Assembly (NCBI GenBank): GCA_035504095.1
Contig: DATJSN010000047.1
Location: 1-9,439, forward strand
Direction: 5' to 3'
Length of the DNA: 9,439 nt
Origin: DATJSN01 sp035504095
Lineage (GTDB): Bacteria; Planctomycetota; Phycisphaerae; WQYP01
The notes under the pieces were generated by a model that did not search any database, had not been told where the DNA came from, and worked only from the letters and a program-made list of their open reading frames with translations. A program made the position numbers and the translations under genes. Shown piece by piece: positions 1-5,492 of this stretch (positions within the stretch are counted from its first letter, which is position 1; the number at the start of each line of letters is the position of its first letter).

Positions 1-1
1 G

Positions 2-202
2 GGCGAAAAAAACAACCTGCAGGCCAGTCACCCCGATATCATCGATCGGCTAACCAAACTGTTGGAAAAATATGTCGCCGATGGCCGCAGCACGCCGGGC
101 GCCCCGCAAAAAAATGACCATCCGGTGGATATTTTCAAAAAGCAGCTCAACAAGCCTCTCAAAACCGCCGCCACAAAAAATGGCGAGCCCGAGCCCGATT
201 AA
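2..202 (+). CDS. Sulfatase, C-terminal end (partial)
   Basis: This is the last 66 codons of a gene that begins before the window, in the frame starting at base 2 and ending at TAA 200-202. The peptide opens GEKNNLQASHPDIIDRLTKL and continues LLEKYVADGRSTPGAPQKND. This is the typical tail of type I (formylglycine-dependent) sulfatases of the arylsulfatase A class: a 'DPGE..NL...HP' turn, an amphipathic helix and a 'DGRSTPG..Q.ND' closing segment. Such enzymes hydrolyse sulfate esters, usually on polysaccharides or glycolipids, and are abundant in PVC bacteria. The catalytic C-x-P-S-R motif lies in the N-terminal half and is outside the window, so substrate and activity cannot be judged. The Lys-rich end (KKQLNKPLKTAATKNGEPEPD) looks like a disordered tail. 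The family call is from recognition of the tail only. Confidence 0.85.
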   Translation, partial: GEKNNLQASHPDIIDRLTKLLEKYVADGRSTPGAPQKNDHPVDIFKKQLNKPLKTAATKNGEPEPD

Positions 203-332
203 ATAAAACTTGCTCCAATCGCCAACGCGCCGCTACTCTTTGCGTCCCTGCTCAGAACTCCCAATTCAGCCCTCGATCTTGCTCGATTTTCCACTTTCTA
301 CTTTCCAAAATTTCGCAACCGCCTCCCCGCGC

Positions 333-350
333 GTTCGCAATATTGCAAAC
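333..350. repeat. GTTCGC-type palindrome, degenerate copy 1
   Basis: GTTCGCAATATTGCAAAC is an imperfect inverted repeat; the right arm has one substitution relative to GCGAAC. It is the first of four copies in the window (333, 427, 2626, 3100). It is followed by 'AAGAAACGATCCGC', as is the copy at 2626, so the palindrome travels with flanking sequence. Confidence 0.6.
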
Positions 351-424
351 AAGAAACGATCCGCAGATTTCGCAGAGAAACACAGATTTTTTAGCCACAG
401 AGAGCGGCATCGCCGCCTCTCCGT

Positions 425-485
425 GCGTTCGCGATTATGCGAACACCATAAATATGCCAAATCCACGACGGCCAGGCTGGATTCT
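425..485. repeat. 61-bp flanking repeat, left copy
   Basis: Bases 425-485 match 3098-3158 at 58 of 61 positions, in the same orientation. The unit starts with the GTTCGC/GCGAAC palindrome (427-444), continues ACCATAAATATGCCAAATCC and ends ACGACGGCCAGGCTGGATTCT. Sequence similarity stops on both sides, so the unit has fairly sharp ends. The two copies bracket the whole AbiE module plus the 117-bp repeats. Confidence 0.85.
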
Positions 486-506
486 AAGTAGGAGTATTTT
501 GTATAT

Positions 507-538
507 AGTGTAAGGTATTATATATAATACCTTACACT
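507..538. promoter_or_regulatory. Perfect 32-bp palindrome, distal putative AbiEi operator
   Basis: Bases 507-538 are a perfect inverted repeat centred between 522 and 523; the arm is AGTGTAAGGTATTATA. The 20-bp core AGGTATTATATATAATACCT is identical to that of the palindrome at 629-656. A weak promoter can be drawn through it (TTGTAT 499-504, 18 bp, TATAAT 523-528). AbiEi antitoxins are known to repress their own operon by binding inverted repeats with a winged-helix domain, so this is most simply an operator for the gene at 678. That role is inferred. Confidence 0.75.
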
Positions 539-613
539 GACATCGCTAATGGCTATTTTTAGCAGCATATTATTGAAAAATACGCTTATTTAACGAATAT
601 CAACGGTTTAAGC

Positions 614-641
614 TTGACTAACAACATTTGATAGGTATTAT
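614..641 (+). promoter_or_regulatory. Putative sigma70-type promoter of the AbiEi-like gene
   Basis: TTGACT (614-619) is followed after 16 bp by TATTAT (636-641). The -10 hexamer lies inside the palindrome at 629-656, so a bound repressor would block RNA polymerase. The expected start near 648 gives a 5' leader of about 30 nt before ATG 678. Confidence 0.55.
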
Positions 642-656
642 ATATAATACCTATCA
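629..656. promoter_or_regulatory. Perfect 28-bp palindrome, proximal putative AbiEi operator
   Basis: Bases 629-656 are a perfect inverted repeat with arm TGATAGGTATTATA, centred between 642 and 643. That is exactly 120 bp from the centre of the distal palindrome. The outer bases differ from the distal copy (TGAT versus AGTGTA) while both arms of each copy remain complementary, so the symmetry itself appears conserved. It overlaps the predicted -10 and ends 21 bp before ATG 678. Confidence 0.75.
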
Positions 657-677
657 TTTGTGAACAGGTAACCTGAT

Positions 678-1571
678 ATGAATAAAACTCGACTCCAGAT
701 CGCCAAGGCGGACATCATCCGCTACTTTGACCAACTCCCGACGAAAGTCCATCGTCAGATGGATATCGCCAGACACCTTGCCGAACAGCGCGACTTTTGG
801 CGCTTGACGCGCAGTGCTACCACGCAAGATTTTATTCGTTTCCTCATCAACTCCGGAAAACTAACTGAGATCGTCTTCCCATTTCCCAAACCCTATAAGC
901 GGGAGATTCGCTATGCCTGGGGAGATTTCACCATTTATGAGGTCATGCTAACACTCAAACCGGGATGTTATTTTTCGCATTACACGGCCATGGCGTTCCA
1001 TGGTCTTACGGAACAACTTCCGAAAACGACCTATCTCAACCAGGAACAAAAAAACGCTGGAGTTTCCACTCTCGCTCTCACTCAGAAGGGCATTGATACC
1101 GCCTTGCGGCGTTCTGTGCGTGTATCCAAAAACGTGGCGGAGACCGACGAGTTCCGCGTCTGCATTATCAGCGGTAAGAATACCCACAATTACGGCGTCA
1201 TAGAGGAGCAAGTTATTGGCGCCGCCGGAAATTCCCTGGGCCGTCTGCGTTTCACGAGAATTGAGAGAACCCTCATTGATATTGCGGTGCGCCCTATTTA
1301 TGCCGGAGGCGTCTTTGAGGTTCTCAAAGGCTACAAACTTGCCAAGGACAAATTCTCGATGAATGTGCTGGCGGCATCGCTCGACAAACTCGGTTATGTA
1401 TATCCCTATCACCAGGTCATCGGTTTTTATCTCGAGCGTGCCGGCTATGCGCATTCAACATTGGACCTTCTCCGCCGATTCCCCATGGAATTCGATTTTT
1501 ATCTGACACATGGAATGAAAGAAACGGATTACGTCAAAGAGTGGCGACTATACATCCCCAGGGGTTTTTAA
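678..1571 (+). CDS. Type IV toxin-antitoxin system AbiEi-family antitoxin
   Basis: This 297-aa protein is an AbiEi-like antitoxin and probable autorepressor that neutralises an AbiEii nucleotidyltransferase. Residues about 8-80 form a helix-rich N-terminal region consistent with a winged helix, including the aromatic strand 'KREIRYAWG' (74-82). Residues 85-215 carry the AbiEi core: 'YFSHYTAMAFHGLTEQLP' (98-115), 'YLNQEQ' (119-124), and the signature 'ERTLIDIAVRPIYAGG' (196-211). The C-terminus 'EFDFYLTHGM' to 'EWRLYIPRGF' is, as I recall it, a conserved ending of this long AbiEi subgroup, so the gene looks complete. ATG 678 is preceded by AGG at 666-668. Two palindromic operators lie upstream. 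The toxin-like gene is convergent and overlaps the last 24 bases. Family assignment is from motif recognition; pairing with the toxin is inferred from adjacency. Confidence 0.88.
   Translation: MNKTRLQIAKADIIRYFDQLPTKVHRQMDIARHLAEQRDFWRLTRSATTQDFIRFLINSGKLTEIVFPFPKPYKREIRYAWGDFTIYEVMLTLKPGCYFSHYTAMAFHGLTEQLPKTTYLNQEQKNAGVSTLALTQKGIDTALRRSVRVSKNVAETDEFRVCIISGKNTHNYGVIEEQVIGAAGNSLGRLRFTRIERTLIDIAVRPIYAGGVFEVLKGYKLAKDKFSMNVLAASLDKLGYVYPYHQVIGFYLERAGYAHSTLDLLRRFPMEFDFYLTHGMKETDYVKEWRLYIPRGF
1548..1571. other. 24-bp tail-to-tail overlap of antitoxin and toxin genes
   Basis: The antitoxin TAA is at 1569-1571 and the toxin TAG (on the minus strand) is at 1550-1548. The shared bases encode the antitoxin ending RLYIPRGF on + and the toxin ending TPGDV on -. 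There is no room for a bidirectional terminator between the genes. Their transcripts must therefore be complementary at least over this stretch, and probably further. Confidence 0.85.
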
Positions 1572-2459
1572 TCGCGTACACAGAGACACAACCGCATCGA
1601 AGTAAAAGTCGAAATCTTTCAGAATCACCCCCGGTTTTATCGTGGCTTGTACTGCCTGAAAATCCGCCCGGTGGAATTCCCGATATCCCGGCAGCGCATC
1701 GAGAAAGCTTAGCGGTACTTTCTTGGCGGCGAAAATATGCTTCAAGAGCACTCTATTTTCGGCCGTCATCATATTGAGCCTGAAGTGTTCGACCAGCGTG
1801 TAGATATCGAAAAAATCCCGCGCTCTGGCTGTTCCGGGTCGGTTACGATCAACAATCGGGCCATACTCCGGCATTTGCTGGCAAATGGCCCTGAGCTTTT
1901 CCCAGACGACCATCTCGGGTGTATAAGTGAAAATACGATAAGAATCCAGATAGTGCGCGGTTTTCCCCGTGCAATACTCGAACTTGCTTATGTCGATTTC
2001 GAATTTCCCCCTTGGTCCAATCCTTACCGCGTTTCTGCTCAGGTTTTCCGGATCATTAGAAAACTCCGCATATTTTCCGGCCTCGATGAGCTTAAAAGTA
2101 ACGACATACCCGCCCCAAAAGTGTTTGAGTTCAGGGCTTAATGTTTCCGGCTTCTCTTCCAGTATCACACCAAAGACCTCGTAATCCTCTGCTCGGAACG
2201 TCATCTGCAGGCTATTTTCGATTCGTATGCGGATATCATCGAGTTCTGCCGAATCAAAGTCTCTCTCCATCGATAAATCGATATCGACAGACGCCCTGGA
2301 TCCCGCCTGGAATATCAAATCTATAAGATTGCCTCCTTTAAGCACGAGGCATTCCATCAACTTGTCATCCGAAAACATGGCAATTACTACGAGTTTTTTG
2401 ATCTGTTCCTGTCGCTCAAGTTCTTGATCGTCTGCTTGCCCTCTGTGACGTTTGGCCAT
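1548..2459 (-). CDS. Nucleotidyltransferase AbiEii/AbiGii-family toxin
   Basis: This 303-aa protein belongs to the DNA polymerase-beta-like nucleotidyltransferase toxins of type IV toxin-antitoxin systems, which transfer nucleotides to RNA targets and block translation. Counting from ATG 2459, the strand-turn motif 'LKGGNLIDL' (40-48) precedes the metal-binding acidic pair in 'RASVDIDLS' (D59, D61). 'FEIDISK' (153-159) may supply a third acidic residue. The distal family motif is 'EKLRAICQQMPEYG' (187-200) followed by 'RARDFFDIY' (212-220). All expected catalytic elements are present, so an active enzyme is likely. ATG 2459 is preferred because it is preceded by GGGA and begins MAKRHRG; an upstream ATG at 2513 adds 18 hydrophobic residues without a ribosome site. 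It runs towards the antitoxin and ends inside it (TAG 1550-1548). No copy of the antitoxin palindrome is seen upstream of this gene. Confidence 0.9.
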   Translation of the reverse strand: MAKRHRGQADDQELERQEQIKKLVVIAMFSDDKLMECLVLKGGNLIDLIFQAGSRASVDIDLSMERDFDSAELDDIRIRIENSLQMTFRAEDYEVFGVILEEKPETLSPELKHFWGGYVVTFKLIEAGKYAEFSNDPENLSRNAVRIGPRGKFEIDISKFEYCTGKTAHYLDSYRIFTYTPEMVVWEKLRAICQQMPEYGPIVDRNRPGTARARDFFDIYTLVEHFRLNMMTAENRVLLKHIFAAKKVPLSFLDALPGYREFHRADFQAVQATIKPGVILKDFDFYFDAVVSLCTRLKTPGDV

Positions 2460-2625
2460 GCTGAATTCCCAATAGTAAACAAAACGAAGTATGCCATAAG
2501 TATTTCCCCACATTCGTTTCTATGCAACCAGCCGAATAAATTTTAGCCTGCGTCCTGTCACTACGCCTGAACAATTTCCGCCTACCCTTCCCCGCCATTC
2601 CATACCGTCCGGTCTCAGTTTGCGC

Positions 2626-2643
2626 GTTCGCAATTATGCGAAC
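2626..2643. repeat. GTTCGC-type palindrome, copy 3
   Basis: GTTCGCAATTATGCGAAC has perfect 7-bp arms (GTTCGCA/TGCGAAC) around a 4-base spacer. It is followed by 'AAGAAACGATCCGC', as in the copy at 333-350, so the left and right flanks of the AbiE module share this longer unit too. Confidence 0.7.
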
Positions 2644-2717
2644 AAGAAACGATCCGCTGATGACGCAGATTTGCAACCGCAAAGAAGCGAAGGGAACGAA
2701 GAACTCGAAAGAGATTT

Positions 2718-2834
2718 GGCCCCGGGTGCGGCGGCGTTGCCGCCGAGAACAGGCGAATTTAGATCAGGTGATCAGGCGAGCAACAAAAGGGATAAGGTCC
2801 CGGGGTTATGCTCAGGCTAGAGAGCCTGAGCTAC
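2718..2834. repeat. 117-bp intergenic module, copy A
   Basis: Bases 2718-2834 align without gaps to 2945-3061, with 110 of 117 positions identical. The module begins GGCCCCGGGTGCGG. It contains a CGGCGGC-GTT-GCCGCCG hairpin (2729-2745), a central AT-richer part, and a 9-bp hairpin GCTCAGGCT/AGCCTGAGC (2810-2831) near its right end. It is followed by a separate hairpin GACAGGCA-AGA-TGCCTGTC (2846-2864). Confidence 0.9.
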
Positions 2835-2845
2835 GTTTAACTAAT

Positions 2846-2864
2846 GACAGGCAAGATGCCTGTC
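2846..2864. repeat. GACAGGCA mini-hairpin
   Basis: GACAGGCA-AGA-TGCCTGTC is a perfect 8-bp stem with a 3-base loop, followed by CCCAC. It sits about 11 bp after 117-bp copy A, the same place that a different hairpin occupies after copy B. Its translation (DRQDACPT) is one I associate with repeat read-through in Verrucomicrobia annotations. Confidence 0.7.
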
Positions 2865-2944
2865 CCACGCGGCTGCGCAGAGAAAAGGAGATAGTAGATC
2901 AGGAGATAGGTGAGCAAAGAAGGAATTTATAATTAGTTTTAAAT

Positions 2945-3061
2945 GGCCCCGGGTGCGGCGGCGTTGCCATCGAGAACAGGCGAATTTAGATCAGGTGAGC
3001 AGGCGAGCAACAAAGGGGATAAGGTCTCGGGGCTATGCTCAGGCTGGAGAGCCTGAGCTAC
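2945..3061. repeat. 117-bp intergenic module, copy B
   Basis: Same length as copy A and differing at seven positions. The GCTCAGGCT/AGCCTGAGC hairpin (3037-3058) remains perfectly paired although the loop changed (GGAG for AGAG). The CGGCGGC hairpin is damaged on one side (GCCATCG). A different small hairpin, ACGGCACG/CGTGCCGT (3072-3092), follows. Confidence 0.9.
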
Positions 3062-3071
3062 ACTTGATGCC

Positions 3072-3092
3072 ACGGCACGCGGAACGTGCCGT
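3072..3092. repeat. CGGCACG mini-hairpin, copy 1
   Basis: ACGGCACG-CGGAA-CGTGCCGT is a perfect 8-bp stem with a 5-base loop, followed by CCC. A close relative is at 6805-6823, upstream of the AAA ATPase gene. Confidence 0.7.
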
Positions 3093-3097
3093 CCCGC

Positions 3098-3158
3098 GCG
3101 TTCGCAATTTTGCGAACACCATAAATATGCCAAATCCACGACGGCCAGGCGGGATTCT
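3098..3158. repeat. 61-bp flanking repeat, right copy
   Basis: Direct copy of 425-485 with three differences. The palindrome is GTTCGCAATTTTGCGAAC at 3100-3117. The two copies lie about 2.67 kb apart and enclose the AbiE pair, so recombination between them would remove the module. Confidence 0.85.
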
Positions 3159-3329
3159 GAACTTTTTGGGGACAGGTGACAGGGAATAGCTTTTCACCAC
3201 GACGACATGACGAATCCGCAGATGACGCAGAGGGGGTGAAGACGGGTGTCGGGAGACGGGAGTCGGGAGAACTTGTCCTGTCCCGTGCTGATACAGGTTG
3301 TCATTTTTGAGCGGGTCAAGGTCGGGAAT

Positions 3330-3357
3330 TTGACGATGCCAAGCGCGGTAGTACAAT
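3330..3357 (+). promoter_or_regulatory. Putative promoter of the peroxidase-cytochrome operon
   Basis: TTGACG (3330-3335), a 16-bp spacer and TACAAT (3352-3357) form a good sigma70-like promoter. The expected start near 3364 leaves a leader of about 175-185 nt before the peroxidase start codon. Confidence 0.5.
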
Positions 3358-3363
3358 GCGCCG

Positions 3364-3537
3364 CGAAAGCTCAGGGCTGTTTCCTGAGCAACTGCGCGTG
3401 CGCAAAATCGGTCGAAGGCGGATTTCCGATGGGCGCATGGCCGTGCGGTGCCGGCTCAACGGGCGTAGGATTACTCTCCAATCCTCCCGTTCCCGTACGC
3501 CGACCCTCAAGTCCCATTCGATCGATGTGAAACTTCA
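3364..3537 (+). other. Structured 5' leader of the peroxidase operon
   Basis: This non-coding stretch between the predicted promoter and the peroxidase gene contains several inverted repeats: GCTCAGG/CCTGAGC (3369-3389, 7-base loop), TGCGC-GT-GCGCA (3393-3404), and a nested pair GGCGTA-GGATT / AATCC...TACGCC (3462-3501) in which an inner 5-bp and an outer 6-bp stem are separated by an 11-base one-sided bulge. It resembles no riboswitch I know. The first hairpin shares its arms with the GCTCAGGCT hairpin of the 117-bp repeats, so part of the leader may derive from repeats. Confidence 0.35.
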
Positions 3538-4674
3538 ATGGGGATGCTTATGGAACCCACGCCGACGAATCAGAATCGTCCGTCTCCCGGCAGTCCATCC
3601 AAGCCGGGAAGCTCGTTCCCGCGGCTTGTCCTCGTCGCCCTCCTTCTGGCCGCAGTGCTTGCCGGCTTCGCTTATGAGGCCGGCTGGCTGACCCCGCAGA
3701 ACCTGACCTCCGCAAAATTCGTCAAGGCTTTTGTGGCTGACGGAGCAAGTCCCGGCTTTCGCCTGAACCACGCCAAGGGCATTTGCATTTCGGGAACATT
3801 CGAAAGTAACGGCAACGGCCTGGCCATCTGTAAGGCCGCGGTCTTTGGCAAGGGAACCAGCACCGTCGTCGGACGTTTCTCGCTGGGCGGCGCCATGCCC
3901 TACCAGGCCGACACGAGCACACAAGTTCGCGGACTTGGCCTGCAACTGAGCGCCCCTGATGGCGCTATCTGGCGGACCGCGATGGTCAATTTACCGGTCT
4001 TCCCGTTTGCGACACCCCAGGCGTTTTACGATATGCTCGTCGCGTCCCGCCCGGATCCCGCGACCGGCAAGCCCGACCCGGCAAAGATGCAAGCCTTTTT
4101 CGCCGCCAATCCGGAGACCGCGGCCGCGTTAAAAATCATTAAGGCCCAGCCACCTGCCGCCGGCTTCGCCAACAGTAGTTTTTACAGCCTCAACGCTTTC
4201 ATATTCACCAACGCCGCCGGCGTCGCGACGCCGGTACGATGGATTTTCGAGCCGGTCCAGTCTGCAGTCACGCTTTTTTCCCCGGCCAACGACAAGAATT
4301 TCCTCTTTGACGATCTGATTGCACAGTTAGCGCGCGGCCCTTTGCAGTGGCATTTGATCCTGATTGTCGGCGAACCCGGCGATCCAACAAACGACGCAAC
4401 CATTCCGTGGCCGCCCACGCGCCGCCGCATCGACGCCGGCATCCTCACCATCGACCACATGCAAAGCGACGACACCAGCCCGACCGGACTACTTAATTTC
4501 GACCCATTGGTTTTACCTTCGGGGATCGCCCCATCTGACGACCCTCTGCTGAGCGCCCGATCGGCAATTTATTCCGCTTCATTCACCCGCCGGTCAGGGG
4601 CCACCAAAGCGCCCGACGCCGTAACTCCCGCAGACATCCAAAAAATCGAATCCAGCAACCATCCCGGAGGATAA
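3538..4674 (+). CDS. Membrane-anchored catalase-family peroxidase (SrpA-like)
   Basis: This 378-aa protein is a small heme peroxidase of the catalase superfamily, of the SrpA-like kind, which reduces peroxides rather than only dismutating H2O2. Residues 1-27 are a Pro/Ser-rich cytoplasmic lead, and 28-49 (RLVLVALLLAAVLAGFAYEAGW) form a membrane anchor that would place the catalytic domain in the periplasm. The distal heme histidine lies in 'GFRLNHAKG' (H78) and the distal Asn in 'AMVNLPVF' (N151). The proximal heme-ligand Tyr lies in 'RSAIYSASFTRR' (R341, Y345). Length is close to what I expect for the family. An in-frame ATG at 3550 has GGGGA just upstream and may be the true start, shortening the lead by four residues. 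The next gene is a cytochrome b561 whose ribosome site lies inside this gene's end, suggesting a joint electron-transfer function. Confidence 0.9.
   Translation: MGMLMEPTPTNQNRPSPGSPSKPGSSFPRLVLVALLLAAVLAGFAYEAGWLTPQNLTSAKFVKAFVADGASPGFRLNHAKGICISGTFESNGNGLAICKAAVFGKGTSTVVGRFSLGGAMPYQADTSTQVRGLGLQLSAPDGAIWRTAMVNLPVFPFATPQAFYDMLVASRPDPATGKPDPAKMQAFFAANPETAAALKIIKAQPPAAGFANSSFYSLNAFIFTNAAGVATPVRWIFEPVQSAVTLFSPANDKNFLFDDLIAQLARGPLQWHLILIVGEPGDPTNDATIPWPPTRRRIDAGILTIDHMQSDDTSPTGLLNFDPLVLPSGIAPSDDPLLSARSAIYSASFTRRSGATKAPDAVTPADIQKIESSNHPGG
4666..4670 (+). promoter_or_regulatory. Ribosome binding site of the cytochrome b561 gene
   Basis: A full GGAGG lies 7 bases before ATG 4678 and is part of the last codons of the peroxidase gene (stop 4672-4674). 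The 3-base intergenic distance implies one transcript and translational coupling. Confidence 0.8.
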
Positions 4675-4677
4675 ACA

Positions 4678-5265
4678 ATGCCACCAACGCGCACCCAATT
4701 CACCATGCCCATGCGAATCCTCCATTGGCTACTGGCGGCCATGGTCCTGACCATGCTCTGCATCGGCGTGAGCATGGTCGCGTCGCTGGGCAACTACCAC
4801 ACGCTCGTCTCGATCCATCGGCCTCTGGGAATCGCGATCCTCTTACTCGTGAGCGTCCGTCTGATCGTCCGGCTCCTGAGCCCGCTGCCGCCTTTTCCGC
4901 CCACGGTGTCGCCACGCGAGCGCGTGATCGCATCGGCATCGGAATATTTGATGTACACGCTTTTGTTCGTTCTGCCTCTGGTTGGATGGGGAATGCTTTC
5001 CGCGGCCCGCTATCCGATCGTCATGTTCGGCTCATTCCGACTGCCCTACATTCTGCCGCATAATGTCACCGTCTACTGGTGGCTGCGCCAAACCCACACC
5101 GTGCTGGCATTCCTGCTCTTTTTTACCTTTCTGGCCCACTTCGCCGCCGTCCTCTTTCACACTCTCGTGATCCGCGACCGTCTGCTGTCGCGAATGCTCC
5201 CCTGGACTTCCCGCCGGGGTGCAACCCAATCCCTCGCTCAACCGGATCGGAACCCGGTGCCGTAG
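4678..5265 (+). CDS. Cytochrome b561 (CybB-like)
   Basis: This 195-aa integral membrane diheme b-type cytochrome is expected to oxidise membrane quinol and pass electrons onward. Four hydrophobic helices are visible at about 13-35, 47-68, 88-110 and 138-163. The histidines expected to act as bis-His heme ligands are present: H16 (RILHWLLA), H47 (VSIHRPLG), H140 (RQTHTVLAF) and H154 (FLAHFAAV). Their spacing matches my recollection of E. coli CybB. The C-terminal tail (about 166-195) is basic and probably cytoplasmic. The gene directly follows the peroxidase gene with a 3-base gap and GGAGG ribosome site. The pairing suggests that this cytochrome supplies quinol electrons to the periplasmic peroxidase; that link is an inference. 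Confidence 0.9.
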   Translation: MPPTRTQFTMPMRILHWLLAAMVLTMLCIGVSMVASLGNYHTLVSIHRPLGIAILLLVSVRLIVRLLSPLPPFPPTVSPRERVIASASEYLMYTLLFVLPLVGWGMLSAARYPIVMFGSFRLPYILPHNVTVYWWLRQTHTVLAFLLFFTFLAHFAAVLFHTLVIRDRLLSRMLPWTSRRGATQSLAQPDRNPVP

Positions 5266-5492
5266 CGGCTGCGCGGCGGTTTTAACAACGAAAGACAACG
5301 TAGGCCATAGGGCACAGGCCATAGGCCACAGAGGGACACAGAGGCGGCTGTGCCGCCAGTTTTCAGTTTTCAGTGTTCAGACGTTTAACGCAGAGGCCGC
5401 AGAGGTTACGCCGAGGGCGCAGAGAAATCACAGAGAACGGCTAAAACTCTGGCGTGCCGACTGGAAAAATCCTGCTATATTAAGGCGGTAAA
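5266..5492. repeat. Repeat mosaic between cytochrome b561 and GH43 genes
   Basis: Contains 'GGCACAGGCCATAGGCCACAG', CACAGAG words (5327-5343), a GGCGGC-TGT-GCCGCC hairpin (5343-5357), two adjoining TTTTCAGT words (about 5359-5380), and 'ACGCAGAGGCCGCAGAGG' followed by further GCAGAG words. No gene is seen. TATATT at 5476-5481 could be a -10 for the GH43 gene, but no fitting -35 is present. Confidence 0.65.

Larger units (their letters stand above)
203..506. repeat. Repeat-filled intergenic region left of the toxin-antitoxin module
   Basis: No convincing gene is present between the sulfatase stop and the AT-rich antitoxin promoter region. The stretch is a string of dispersed repeat words. It contains two GTTCGC...GCGAAC-type palindromes (333-350 imperfect, 427-444), 'CAAGAAACGATCCGCAGATT' at 350-369 (repeated with changes near 2643), 'AGCCACAGAG' at 393-402, a GCGGC-ATC-GCCGC mini-hairpin at 404-416, and the left copy of the 61-bp repeat (425-485). 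The only open frame here (from TTG 210) runs through these repeats and has no protein-like features. Confidence 0.7.
2514..3329. repeat. Repeat-rich intergenic region right of the toxin-antitoxin module
   Basis: No credible gene is seen. Bases 2514-2620 have no recognisable content. From 2624 the region is built of dispersed repeats: a GTTCGC palindrome (2626-2643), two 117-bp module copies (2718-2834, 2945-3061), small hairpins at 2846-2864 and 3072-3092, the right 61-bp repeat (3098-3158), 'ACCACGACGACATGACG' (3195-3211), 'CCGCAGATGACGCAGAG' (3215-3231) and a GACGGG(A/T)GTCGGGAG array (about 3240-3269). Frames open here are repeat read-through. Confidence 0.7.

Noticed and set aside
210..491. 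TTG-initiated 93-aa open frame after the sulfatase
   Set aside because: It covers two GTTCGC palindromes, CACAGAG words and the 61-bp repeat; no ribosome site and no protein-like pattern.
614..648. TTGACT (614-619) paired with TATAAT (643-648)
   Set aside because: The spacer would be 23 bp, too long; TATTAT at 636-641 with 16 bp fits better.
948..1454. 168-aa minus-strand open frame inside the antitoxin gene
   Set aside because: It lies opposite a gene with clear AbiEi motifs; its product shows no domain, and starts or ends at no sensible signal. It is a frame shadow.
2460..2513. Upstream ATG 2513 as toxin start
   Set aside because: It adds 18 hydrophobic/aromatic residues unlike the charged family start and has no ribosome site; ATG 2459 has GGGA before it.
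2636..2932. Open frame of about 98 aa right of the toxin gene
   Set aside because: It runs straight through the 117-bp repeat and mini-hairpins (translating to RQDACPT and similar), so it is repeat read-through and not a gene.
2718..3061. Possible CRISPR or tandem array
   Set aside because: There are only two copies of a 117-bp unit with a 110-bp unlike interval, not short repeats with uniform spacers; no cas genes are present.
3356..3691. 111-aa plus-strand open frame across the peroxidase start
   Set aside because: It overlaps the leader and peroxidase in another frame, is Arg-rich from GC-rich codons read out of frame, and has no start signal.
5249..5285. GC-rich stretch with TTTT after cytochrome b561 as terminator
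   Set aside because: The possible stems are short and interrupted, and the T-run has only four bases; not enough for a call.
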